Source of the DNA: an uncultured Clostridia bacterium
GTDB taxonomy: Bacteria; Bacillota; Clostridia; Christensenellales; Aristaeellaceae
Direction: 5' to 3'
Length of the DNA: 64,000 bases
Assembly (NCBI GenBank): GCA_946407745.1
Contig: CAMJPQ010000004.1
Span: forward strand, 1-64,000
The position numbers and the translations under genes are program-made. Of this stretch, positions 14,495 through 22,671 are shown piece after piece (position 1 is the first letter of the stretch; each line of letters opens with the position of its first letter). Under the pieces are notes generated by a model that worked only from the letters and a program-made list of their open reading frames with translations, was not told where the DNA came from and searched no databases.

Positions 14495-15328
14495 ATGAAG
14501 AACATCGCAAAGATCGCTGCCCTGATTCTGGCCCTGGTTCTGACCCTGACCGCCGCCTCCGCTGCGCTGGCGGACGGCTTCCGCACCCTGGACGAGATCA
14601 AGGAGAGCGGGAAGATCGTCATCGGCCTGTTCTCCGACAAGAAGCCCTTCGGCTATGTGGATGAGAACGGCGACTATCAGGGCTATGATGTCTATCTGGC
14701 CCGCCGCCTTGCCGCCGATCTGGGTGTGGCGTTGGAGATCGTCTCCCTGGACGCCCCCAACCGGATTGAATACCTGCAATCCTTCAAGGTGGACGTGGTG
14801 CTGGCCAACTTCACCTACACCGAGGACCGCGCCCAGCAGGTGGACTTTGCCCTGCCCTACATGAAGGTGGCCCTGGGCGTGGTCAGCCCCGACGCCGCGC
14901 TGATCACCGAACCGGAGCAGCTGAACGGCAGGACCCTCATCGTCTCCAAGGGAACCACGGCGGAGACCTTCTTCGAGGCCAACTATCCGGAAGTTAATCT
15001 GCTCAAGTTCGACAGCTACACGGAGGCCTACATCGCCCTGATCGACGGCCGCGGCGACGCGCTGTCCACCGACAACACCGAGGTGCTGGCCTGGGCGATC
15101 GAGAATCCCGGCTTCAGCGTGGGCATTGAGTCCCTGGGCAGCCTGGACACGATCAATCCCGCCGTCACCAAGGGGAACGAAACCCTGCTCGGCTGGATCA
15201 ACGACGAGATCGTCGCTCTGGGCCAGGAGAACTTCTTCCACGCCGACTATGAGGCCACCCTCCGCGAGACCTACGGCCCCAACGCGGACGCGGACAGCCT
15301 GGTGGTGGAGGGCGGCGTGATCGAGTAA
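14495..15328 (+). CDS. Amino-acid ABC transporter substrate-binding protein
   Basis: This 277-residue protein has a signal peptide of about 26 residues (LILALVLTLTAASAALA) and a type II periplasmic-binding fold (SGKIVIGLFSDKKPFGYVDE, DVYLARRLAADLG, ADFALPYM-like blocks, DALSTDNTEV). There is no lipobox Cys, although monoderm binding proteins are usually lipoproteins; it may be held by another means or released. It serves the permease/ATPase genes just upstream but has its own promoter and Cys-leader attenuator. Cystine is the best guess for the ligand. Confidence 0.85.
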   Translation: MKNIAKIAALILALVLTLTAASAALADGFRTLDEIKESGKIVIGLFSDKKPFGYVDENGDYQGYDVYLARRLAADLGVALEIVSLDAPNRIEYLQSFKVDVVLANFTYTEDRAQQVDFALPYMKVALGVVSPDAALITEPEQLNGRTLIVSKGTTAETFFEANYPEVNLLKFDSYTEAYIALIDGRGDALSTDNTEVLAWAIENPGFSVGIESLGSLDTINPAVTKGNETLLGWINDEIVALGQENFFHADYEATLRETYGPNADADSLVVEGGVIE

Positions 15329-15357
15329 GCGCCGGAGCTTTCATTCCGGACAGGCTG

Positions 15358-15404
15358 GCCGGGATGAGGAAGCGCGGCCCGCACGGCCGCTCCCCCGTCC
15401 CGGC
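15358..15404 (+). other. GC-rich hairpin between the binding protein and tRNA-Cys
   Basis: GCCGGGA pairs with TCCCGGC around an inner CGGCC/GGCCG stem. There is no T run, so it may be a processing or weak termination element. Confidence 0.35.
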
Positions 15405-15435
15405 GGCCCCGGCTGCCATTCCCGGCAGCGATGAC

Positions 15436-15510
<75 letters not shown>

Positions 15511-15578
15511 ATCCGGTGATTCCCCGAAAAGGCTGCAGCAGGCCGGAACTCCCATTATCCTGTAGTGAGGCGAACGCA

Positions 15579-16499
15579 ATGCCGATACGGATCAACGAAC
15601 AGATGCCGGTTGTCCGGAAGCTGGAGGCAGAGCAGATCTTTGTGATGCATGAGTCGAGGGCGGCATCGCAGGATATCCGGGAGCTGGAAATCGCCGTGCT
15701 GAACATCATGCCGGACAAGGAGGACACCGAGCTGCAGCTCCTCCGGCTGCTGTCCAACACGCCGCTGCAGGTGCGGCCCACCTTTCTGCGGCTGGACTCC
15801 CATCTGTACAAGCACGTCACGGAGGACTACCTGCAGAAGTACTATCACTCCTTTTCCTCCGTGAAGGACCGGCGCTTCGACGGGCTGATCATCACCGGTG
15901 CGCCGGTGGAGACCCTGCCCTTTGAAGAGGTGGACTACTGGCAGGAGCTGGTGGAGCTGATGGAATGGACGGACCAGCATGTGACGGCTGTTCTGCATCT
16001 GTGCTGGTCGGCGCAGGCCGGTCTGTACCATCATTACGGGATCCAGAAGCATCTGCTGCCCACGAAGCTGTCCGGGGTGTATTCCCACCGGACGATCTAC
16101 CGGGAGGAGCCGCTGACCCGGGGCTTCAACGATGTGTTCCACGCCCCCCATTCCCGCTATACGGGCATCCTGAAGGAGGAGGTACAGCGGCACCGGGAAC
16201 TGGACATTCTGGCGGAATCCGATGTCGCCGGCATCTACCTGATCCATGACCGGGAGAAGCACCGCCTGTTTGTGACAGGGCATCCGGAGTACAGCCGGGC
16301 AACCCTGGCCAGGGAGTACACCCGCGATCTGGCCAAGGGCATTCATCCCGCGGTTCCCGTGCGGTATTTCCCCAATGACAATCCGGCAGGCATCCCGCTG
16401 TTCCAGTGGAAGGCCCATGCCAACCTGCTCTTCACCAACTGGCTGAACTACGAGGTCTACCAGATCACGCCCTATCATCTGAGCGATGTGGGAAAATAG
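15579..16499 (+). CDS. metA: Homoserine O-acetyltransferase (MetA)
   Basis: This 306-residue MetA-family enzyme has nucleophile Cys142 in HLCWSAQ and His235/Glu237 in VTGHPEYSR. Residue 111 is Glu in GAPVETLPFEE. Glu at this position marks acetyl-CoA users, while Gly marks succinyl-CoA users, so the product should be O-acetyl-L-homoserine, the substrate of MetY downstream. I take the ATG at MPIRINEQMP because that is the family start and GTGAGG precedes it; a longer frame runs into the tRNA. It is followed by the metY uORF, so this is a direct-sulfhydrylation methionine pathway. Confidence 0.93.
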   Translation: MPIRINEQMPVVRKLEAEQIFVMHESRAASQDIRELEIAVLNIMPDKEDTELQLLRLLSNTPLQVRPTFLRLDSHLYKHVTEDYLQKYYHSFSSVKDRRFDGLIITGAPVETLPFEEVDYWQELVELMEWTDQHVTAVLHLCWSAQAGLYHHYGIQKHLLPTKLSGVYSHRTIYREEPLTRGFNDVFHAPHSRYTGILKEEVQRHRELDILAESDVAGIYLIHDREKHRLFVTGHPEYSRATLAREYTRDLAKGIHPAVPVRYFPNDNPAGIPLFQWKAHANLLFTNWLNYEVYQITPYHLSDVGK

Positions 16500-16549
16500 A
16501 CGGTCGGAATACCGAACAAATCCGCAACAGACGGGAGGAAGCTGTGGGG

Positions 16550-16603
16550 ATGAGACGCCGGTGCAGATCCTATGCCGTGCTGCTGAGCCGCAACCGAATG
16601 TGA
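16550..16603 (+). CDS. Conserved metY leader uORF 1 (YAVL-x-SRNRM)
   Basis: This 17-codon ORF (MRRRCRSYAVLLSRNRM) is preceded by GGGAGG and lies 106 bases before metY. An ORF with the same YAVL-x-SRNRM motif and a strong SD stands before the second metY at 35 kb. Of the codons that differ within the motif, two of three changes are synonymous, which suggests the peptide is selected. Met is the final codon. A role as a stalling leader for methionine or SAM sensing is inferred. Confidence 0.65.
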   Translation: MRRRCRSYAVLLSRNRM

Positions 16604-16709
16604 CGGCGCTGCGCCATACGGCACGAACGGACAAACCCTTCCTTCCCGGACAGGATGCCGGGCCGCGTCTCGGATGAGAAAATGCCGAAATTGAAAAGGA
16701 GAAAGAACC

Positions 16710-18014
16710 ATGTCCAATATTCAGAATCCCGCGAACTGGAGCTTTGAAACCCGCCAGCTGCACATTGGCCAGGAGCAGGCCGATCCCGCCACCGACGCGC
16801 GGGCGGTGCCGATCTACGCCACCACCTCCTATGTGTTCCACTCCAGCGAGCATGCCGCGGACCGCTTTGGCCTCCGCGACGCCGGCAACATCTACGGCCG
16901 CCTGACGAACCCCACCCAGGGCGTCTTCGAGGCCCGTATCGCCTCCCTGGAGGGCGGCAGCGCGGCGCTGGCCGTGGCCTCCGGCGCAGCCGCGATCGCC
17001 TACACGATCCAGGCCCTCGCCAAGGCGGGAGAGCACATCGTGGCCTCCAAAACACTCTACGGCGGCACCTTCAATCTGCTGGCCCACACCCTGCCCCTGA
17101 CCAGCGGGATCACCACCACCTTTGTGGACCCGGACGCCGAGGGGAGCTTTGAGGCCGCCATCCGGGAGAACACGAAGGCCATCTATATCGAAACCCTGGG
17201 CAACCCGAATTCCAACATCATCGACATCGGGGCCGTGGCGCAGATCGCGCACCGGCATGGCCTGCCCCTGGTGGTGGACAACACCTTCGCCACGCCTTAC
17301 CTGGTCCGGCCGCTGGAATGGGGCGCGGACATTGTGGTTCACTCTGCCACAAAGTTCATCGGCGGCCACGGCACAGCCATCGGCGGCGTGATCGTGGAGG
17401 GCGGCAAGTTTGACTGGAAGGCCAGCGGCAAGTATCCCTGGATCGCCGAGCCCAACCCCAGCTATCACGGCATCTCCTTCTATGACGCGGTGGGCCCCGC
17501 CGCCTTCGCCACCTATATCCGCGCGATCCTGCTGCGCGATACCGGCTCCACCCTCTCCCCCTTCCACGCCTTCATCTTCCTGCAGGGGCTGGAGACCCTG
17601 TCACTTCGCGTGGAGCGGCACGTGGAAAACGCGCTGAAGATCGTGGAATACCTGGCGAAGCATCCCCAGGTCGCGGCCGTCCATCATCCGGCCCTGGAGA
17701 CGGAGCCCAGCCATGCGCTGTATCAGAAATACTTCCCGAACGGCGGCGGCAGCATCTTCACCTTCGAGATCAAGGGCGACAGTGAAACCGCCAAGCAGTT
17801 CATCGATCATCTGGCGATCTTCTCCCTGCTGGCCAATGTGGCCGATGTGAAGTCCCTGGTGATCCACCCCTTTACCACCACGCACAGCCAGCTGACGGAG
17901 GAGGAGCTGCTGGATCAGGGCATCCGGCCCAACACGATCCGCCTCTCCATCGGCACGGAGAACGTGAACGACCTGATTGCCGCGCTGGATGCGGCCTTCG
18001 AAGCGGTCAAATAA
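16710..18014 (+). CDS. metY: O-acetylhomoserine sulfhydrylase (MetY), copy 1
   Basis: This 434-residue PLP enzyme of the Cys/Met metabolism family makes homocysteine from O-acetylhomoserine and sulfide. Visible motifs are YATTSYVF, NIYGRLTNPTQ, the ETLGNPNSN loop, VVDNTFATPYL, and the PLP Lys near residue 214 in HSATKFIGGHG. Length and the long insertion after the PLP site fit MetY rather than MetB/MetC. It follows metA and the uORF; AAAAGGAG precedes the ATG. A close paralogue lies at 34 kb on the other strand, also next to an ECF S component. Confidence 0.93.
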   Translation: MSNIQNPANWSFETRQLHIGQEQADPATDARAVPIYATTSYVFHSSEHAADRFGLRDAGNIYGRLTNPTQGVFEARIASLEGGSAALAVASGAAAIAYTIQALAKAGEHIVASKTLYGGTFNLLAHTLPLTSGITTTFVDPDAEGSFEAAIRENTKAIYIETLGNPNSNIIDIGAVAQIAHRHGLPLVVDNTFATPYLVRPLEWGADIVVHSATKFIGGHGTAIGGVIVEGGKFDWKASGKYPWIAEPNPSYHGISFYDAVGPAAFATYIRAILLRDTGSTLSPFHAFIFLQGLETLSLRVERHVENALKIVEYLAKHPQVAAVHHPALETEPSHALYQKYFPNGGGSIFTFEIKGDSETAKQFIDHLAIFSLLANVADVKSLVIHPFTTTHSQLTEEELLDQGIRPNTIRLSIGTENVNDLIAALDAAFEAVK

Positions 18015-18085
18015 CCATCCATGACGGCAGCGCAGGGAGCGGGGCAGCGTCTCTGCTCCCTGCTCCGTATCCGGAGGTGTTTTCC

Positions 18086-18661
18086 TTGCACACAGCCGCG
18101 ATGAGCCTTCGCAGGGGCAGCCCGCTCTGGCTGACCCTGACCGGCCTCCTGACCGCGATGAATGTGGTCCTGTCGCTGAGCATCTTCTCGATTCCCGTCC
18201 CCGGCGGGCACCTGTATTTCTGCGATGTGGTGATTGACACAGCCGCCGTGCTGCTGGACCCGGCGGCCGCCTTCATTGTGGGCGGCATCGGCTCCTTCCT
18301 GGGGGACTTCTTCTTCTACCCCGCGCCGATGTTTGTCTCCCTGGTCACCCATGGCCTGCAGGCCGTCGTGATCTCGCTGCTCTCCCACAGGCTGTGGCAG
18401 CGGTGGCAGCTGCTGTCCTCCTCCGTCGCCGTCACTGCGGGCGCGCTGATCATGGTGCTGGGCTACACCCTGGGCCGCGCCTTTGTCTATTCCACCCCGG
18501 AATACGCCGTGCTCAAGCTCCCTTTTGAGTTCCTCCAGGCCGGTTTCGGTGCCGCCGCCTCCATGATCCTGCTCTACCCGTTGCAGCTGAGAAAGGTGTT
18601 CCGGCAGTGCTTCCATGTCCGTCCGGACACCCCGCCGCGGAATGCCGCTTCCCGCCGCTGA
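18086..18661 (+). CDS. ECF transporter S component, copy 1
   Basis: This membrane protein of about 191 residues has six helices and the blocks SIPVPGGHLYFCDVVIDTAA, VGGIGSFLGDFFFYPAPMFV and LGRAFVYSTPEYAVLKLPFE. S components bind a vitamin or small metabolite and borrow a shared EcfA/A'/T module, which is not in this window. I choose the TTG start because GGAGGTG lies at the same distance as before the ATG of the 33.5 kb paralogue. Its place after metY, repeated at the second locus, points to a methionine-related substrate. A GC-rich hairpin (GCAGGGAGC/GCTCCCTGC) separates it from metY. Confidence 0.8.
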   Translation: MHTAAMSLRRGSPLWLTLTGLLTAMNVVLSLSIFSIPVPGGHLYFCDVVIDTAAVLLDPAAAFIVGGIGSFLGDFFFYPAPMFVSLVTHGLQAVVISLLSHRLWQRWQLLSSSVAVTAGALIMVLGYTLGRAFVYSTPEYAVLKLPFEFLQAGFGAAASMILLYPLQLRKVFRQCFHVRPDTPPRNAASRR

Positions 18662-18763
18662 GGCAGGCGGAGACGCTCCTCATCGAACCGGAAAGCTGCG
18701 ATGGGGAACAGCTGAGAATGCAGGAACCAGTTTGCAGCCGTCTTCCGCTGTTTCTGCTGGTCT

Positions 18764-20530
18764 TCAAAGCGCCCGCAGATATTCCTCGACATTCACATAA
18801 TGGATTCCATCTGCATCCCTTGTCTCCCCGCGATAAATGACATGCCTTCCCGTGATTGTGCCGAAGCGAGACGCCGTTTCGGCACATTTCTTTTCGTCCC
18901 GCAGGTGGCGTGTCTGCTCGGGAGCAATCCCGGCGCTGTGCTTGATCTCATAGATTTCGCAGGAGGCCGTCTGCGGATGAAACACCACCATATCAAATTC
19001 GCCCACAGCGAACTGAAGATGGAAGACCTGGGCGTCTTTGCGGGCCGTCTGCATCTCCAGCAGCACAATGTCCTCCATCATGCTGCCCTTGACCTCCGTG
19101 AGGATCCGCTCGGTGGCCCGGTTGCGCTCCTGCAGATCATAGGTGCGGAACGCGTCATCCAGGATCAGCCGGCTGATCAGCGCTTCGGCCTGCGAATAAC
19201 GCATGCCCGGCTGGGTGATGACGGTCCGGCTGTCGCGCGTATTGAAGTCCGTCATATGAACGATGGGGATATCGACTGTCAGATCCAGCAGGTCCAGGTA
19301 TTCCTTGATTTCTTTCCGGTGCGCATCCGTGATCGCCACGGCCTGCTCCTCCTGATTCCGGATCTCCAGCAGCTGCCGCAGCTGCTCTGTGATGGTGTCG
19401 GTATCCACCTGGTCCAGAATGTCACTGGGTGCGCTGCGGTCGCGGCGGAGATTCGCGGCGGACACCCGCAGGTCGTGAGAGCGGAAACGCCTCGTCAGCA
19501 CGTCCAGGGTGAAGGCGTGGTTGATATCCTCGATGATCCGGTTGATGACGCTGGTCAGCTCGTCCTTTTCGTACAGCTCATAGAGGTTGCAGAAGTGGCC
19601 GCCGTGCTGGTAATGCCGCAGGGAATGCTGAATGTTCCGGGCGATGGCGCTGTCCACATATTCGTCGGTCGTCTTTTTGGTGGCGAAGGTCGGTGTGTTG
19701 TATTGGATTCCGCCAACGCTCATCGTTCCGCCATAGCGGATGTACTCATCAATGCCGTGGATCCCCAGCACCCGGTCAAACTCCCGGTAAGGGATCAGCG
19801 TGGTATGCAGCAGGATGCAGCGGTCATAGAGCTGCTGATCCTCCGTGAACAAAAAGCCCAGAGAATCGGTGCCGGAGAGAACGATCTTCATGCCGCTGGC
19901 CGCGAACACGTCAGAAAAGGGGGCTGCGCCTTCAATGAAGTCCTCCATCAGCGTCACTTCATCCAGGAAGACATACCGGAAGCCGTGCCGCTCCAGCTGG
20001 CGCAGATCCTGATTGAGCTGAGCCAGATTATTGGCGGCCGTGACCTGTATGAACGCCGTGCGGGAGAACATGTCATCATCCATCTCTGCGATGGCCTGCC
20101 GGATCATGGTGGTTTTTCCCGTTCGGCGCAGGCCGTATAGGATGAAAACCTTGTCAGCGCTGCTGCCATGCAGATAATCACGCAACTGCGCAAAGCATTC
20201 GCGTTTGCGGAAGGACAGAACAGGACGAATGTATGCCCGCAGATCTTCGCCGATCCGGGAGAACGCCGTCAGGTGCAGCGCATCTGTTGTGCTGCCCGCT
20301 GCCGGCGCGGCTTTCAGCATCGCCTGCAGACGCTTGCGCTCGTCAATGCCGGCTTGCAGGGACGCCAGCTCGTCCGCCTTGACGCGGCGTCCCCGCTGCC
20401 TGCCATCCTCCTGCCATTGCAGATACGGGTACTTCTTGCCGTTGATGGTCTTATAGGTGATATTGCCCGCCGGCAAGGCCGCGATTCTGGCTTGAAGCTC
20501 GGCACGTTCTTCCTGTGTCACATCAGTCAC
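18764..20530 (-). CDS. AAA ATPase with nuclease-like C-terminus (AAA_14/DUF4143 type)
   Basis: The 588-residue protein has a small N-terminal KTINGKKYPYLQW module seen in element proteins. A P-loop follows (LYGLRRTGKTT, about residues 128-138), then Walker B FRYVFLDEVT and a sensor-like VLSGTDSLGF. The C-terminal part reads GEFDMVVFHP, then EIYEIKHS, spaced like the D...ExK core of a PD-(D/E)xK nuclease. Such ATPases are widespread in gut bacteria with unknown roles, and defence or element maintenance is often suggested. It starts behind GAGGAGG, has a palindrome at its promoter, and borders element debris. Confidence 0.75.
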   Translation of the reverse strand: MTDVTQEERAELQARIAALPAGNITYKTINGKKYPYLQWQEDGRQRGRRVKADELASLQAGIDERKRLQAMLKAAPAAGSTTDALHLTAFSRIGEDLRAYIRPVLSFRKRECFAQLRDYLHGSSADKVFILYGLRRTGKTTMIRQAIAEMDDDMFSRTAFIQVTAANNLAQLNQDLRQLERHGFRYVFLDEVTLMEDFIEGAAPFSDVFAASGMKIVLSGTDSLGFLFTEDQQLYDRCILLHTTLIPYREFDRVLGIHGIDEYIRYGGTMSVGGIQYNTPTFATKKTTDEYVDSAIARNIQHSLRHYQHGGHFCNLYELYEKDELTSVINRIIEDINHAFTLDVLTRRFRSHDLRVSAANLRRDRSAPSDILDQVDTDTITEQLRQLLEIRNQEEQAVAITDAHRKEIKEYLDLLDLTVDIPIVHMTDFNTRDSRTVITQPGMRYSQAEALISRLILDDAFRTYDLQERNRATERILTEVKGSMMEDIVLLEMQTARKDAQVFHLQFAVGEFDMVVFHPQTASCEIYEIKHSAGIAPEQTRHLRDEKKCAETASRFGTITGRHVIYRGETRDADGIHYVNVEEYLRAL

Positions 20531-20556
20531 CTCCTCGTCTATGGTCTGTTTTATCT

Positions 20557-20581
20557 TTTATCTTGTATTTGTCAAGATAAA
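20557..20581. promoter_or_regulatory. Perfect palindrome at the AAA ATPase promoter
   Basis: TTTATCTTG and CAAGATAAA form a perfect 9-bp inverted repeat with a 7-base spacer. On the minus strand the right arm contains TTGACA, with TAAAAC 16 bases on, so a regulator bound here would cover the -35. Confidence 0.65.
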
Positions 20582-20673
20582 GATAGATTAAGGAGAGAGA
20601 ACGTTAAAGTACTGCCTGCTTCTCATCATTCTTCTCACCGTACTGTCAACTTTCGGCAAGGAGAGGAAAACTG

Positions 20674-21054
20674 TCAGCCAGTAAGCCGGTTATCCTGTCT
20701 CTGATTCAACACTGCCTGAAATGCCTTCAGCGCGTCTTTGAGTCGTCTCTGCACCTGCCTGCGCGAGAGGAACAGCTCACGGCACAGATCTTTTGTCGAG
20801 ACCCGCTCTACGTAGACATATGAGAGAATGCTGGCATCCTCGGGATTGAGCTGGTCAAGCAGCCAGAGGATTTCTTTCCGGCGTGCGTCCACCACCCCCC
20901 TCAGCAGCTTAATCTCTGCTTCCATGTCGATAATCATGGCTACCGTATCTCCCATGGCCCCGACATTTTTCGTGTGCGTTACCAGTTCCCGATCCATGGG
21001 TGCTGTGGTATTGGTCGCTGTATCGCGCAGATGCTGAAGCTGCCGGACTTTCAT
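20674..21054 (-). pseudogene. DUF1492-like (sigma-70 region 4-type) element protein, 5' truncated
   Basis: The frame begins directly at KVRQLQHLRDTATNTT, which in this phage/conjugative-element family is normally preceded by 15-25 more residues. It keeps the C-terminal helix-turn-helix (VERVSTKDLCRELFLSRRQVQRRL). Its start overlaps the cut end of a DUF6061-like gene. The helix-turn-helix is intact and AACGAGG precedes the ATG, so a shortened product is conceivable, but the joint looks like a deletion scar. Confidence 0.55.
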
Positions 21055-21148
21055 CCTCGTTCAGCACCAGATCGGCATAGGCAGCCGTATCGCTGAAAAG
21101 CAGGTAATCAAGCTCAGATCGTTCATGATAACTGTGAGACGGCTTCAC
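21050..21148 (-). pseudogene. DUF6061-like gene, internal remnant
   Basis: The minus strand reads YHERSELDYLLFSDTAAYAD and LVLNED, matching the intact protein at 8.0-8.3 kb, and then leaves the family sequence at the start of the DUF1492-like frame. The first half is also missing. It marks a second site where the same type of element has been. Confidence 0.7.
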
Positions 21149-21354
21149 AAAAACTGCAGGATTAAGCGCAAAGCATTTCAGGCGAAGCTGTTATTTGGGC
21201 ATCGGGCACCTGATCCGCCTGATGCCGCCCACTGTGCTTCACGAGGGCAAAAACTCCCCCTCACAAACAAGAAGTTTGGATGGAAAAGGAAATGAAAGTG
21301 TGATATGCTTTCATTGGGCATCCATTACCGCATATCAATTCGAAGAGGATGAAA
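21149..21354. other. Non-coding stretch between element scar and phosphatase gene
   Basis: No homologous gene piece, RNA or clear promoter is recognised. The short plus-strand frame here has no SD and no family resemblance. Confidence 0.4.
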
Positions 21355-22353
21355 ATGTACTCCAAAGCAGCCATGAAACTCGCCGGTTTCCTTCTTCTCT
21401 GTATCATCTGCTGTGCGGTGATGATCACCGCCGGCGCCGGCGAGGCCTTCCAGCCCTTTTACCGGTTCGATCTTGACAGCCCGGAGGCCTGGCAGGAGCA
21501 GCTGGCGAATGTGCGGTTTCTCACCAAAGGCGCGTGGCGTCTTGCTCCCATTGACCTGGAGGAGTGTGAAAAGTACGGGATCGAGCCGGGCAGAGTTCCC
21601 AGTAAGCAGGGGGTTGATTCACTGAACATCTCCGGAAGCGCCGCGTTTTCGGAGAATCAGTTCCAGCAGCTGGCAGATGAGATACGCGTCCTTGCCGGGA
21701 ATCGCCAGGTGTGGGTCATAGACTGCCGCCTTGAGAGCCATGCGCTGCTCAACGGCATCTCCGTTTCCTGGTACGGTGATCACAACTGGGGAAATCAGGG
21801 GCTGACACTGCCTGAAGCTGAGGTGGAGGAGTTCTCGCGCTTCAGCGCCCTGCCCGGGAGCGTCATCACTGTGTACACGGCCGCCGATAACGCACCGGAG
21901 AATCCACGGGAGCTGCACGTCGAGCGCTGGATGACCGAACGCGAGCTCGCAGAAAGCGAGGGCTTCCACTATTTGCGGCTGGCCTGCAACGATCACAGCT
22001 GGCCGGAGGAGGAAGCAGTCGATGCCTTTCTCGCTTTCGTTGATGAATTGGACCGGACTGTCGGGCTGGAAAATGTGTGGCTGCATTTCCACTGCCAGGC
22101 CGGGAAGAGCAGGACCGGCATTTTCATGGCAATGTATGATATGATCCGGAATCCGGAGGTTTCCTTTGAGGATATCATGCTGCGCCACGCAATGACCGGA
22201 AGCAGCTATTTCCCCTATGTGAATGAGGAAAGCGAGCTGGCGGCAGTGTATGCGCTGCGTGCGCACCGCATCCGGCAGGTCTATGATTATCTGCACCGGG
22301 ACCGGAACGATGAAGACGGGATGGCCTGGAGCGAATGGGTCGCCGGGAGGTGA
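21355..22353 (+). CDS. Secreted PTP-like (phytase-type) phosphatase
   Basis: The protein of about 332 residues begins with a signal peptide (LAGFLLLCIICCAVMITAGAG). It carries the Cys-phosphatase loop HCQAGKSRTG near residue 246, with Cys as nucleophile and Arg as phosphate binder, and an upstream N-D-H-S-W-P stretch in the place of the general-acid loop. The layout matches bacterial PTP-like inositol polyphosphate phosphatases (phytases); the usual loop is HCEAGxGRT. It may release phosphate from phytate outside the cell. I take the second of two ATGs because it stands six bases after GAGG. Confidence 0.75.
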   Translation: MYSKAAMKLAGFLLLCIICCAVMITAGAGEAFQPFYRFDLDSPEAWQEQLANVRFLTKGAWRLAPIDLEECEKYGIEPGRVPSKQGVDSLNISGSAAFSENQFQQLADEIRVLAGNRQVWVIDCRLESHALLNGISVSWYGDHNWGNQGLTLPEAEVEEFSRFSALPGSVITVYTAADNAPENPRELHVERWMTERELAESEGFHYLRLACNDHSWPEEEAVDAFLAFVDELDRTVGLENVWLHFHCQAGKSRTGIFMAMYDMIRNPEVSFEDIMLRHAMTGSSYFPYVNEESELAAVYALRAHRIRQVYDYLHRDRNDEDGMAWSEWVAGR

Positions 22354-22398
22354 TACCCTCACCGCGCAGCTTTGACGGCAAAACAAAGAGGTGAGCGA

Positions 22399-22556
22399 AT
22401 GGATATAAGCATTCTTCTGCCTTTGCAGGATTTCCGCAAAAGAGCCAACAGCATCCTGGCAGACTTTTTCTCCAAATTGTCTTCTTCGGTGAGCTGAACA
22501 CCGCGCTAGTGATGATGGCGCTTGTGTGCTGGAGTGTCAGCAAGGAACCGGGAGCC
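22399..22556 (+). pseudogene. PAP2 phosphatase, N-terminal remnant
   Basis: After GAGGTGAGCGA, the ATG reads MDISILLPLQDFRKRA up to ADFFSKL. The natural continuation FFGELNTALVMMALVCWS lies in another frame, after which similarity stops. The three catalytic PAP2 motifs are absent. It is a frameshifted and 3'-deleted gene, related in type to the PAP2 gene at 7.2 kb but not a recent copy of it. Confidence 0.6.
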
Positions 22557-22671
22557 AGCCTGGTGATCCGCCGCGGCCCGGCACTCCTTCCCCGCTTCCA
22601 AAGAGGCAGCGCAAAGGGACGTCCTGCCTGTACGATAACATATCGGATCCAATGATTGGGGGGCAATACCT

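Noticed and set aside
15555-17567. Long minus-strand ORF over metA and metY
   Set aside because: It is a shadow frame: the plus strand encodes clear MetA and MetY with all active-site residues.
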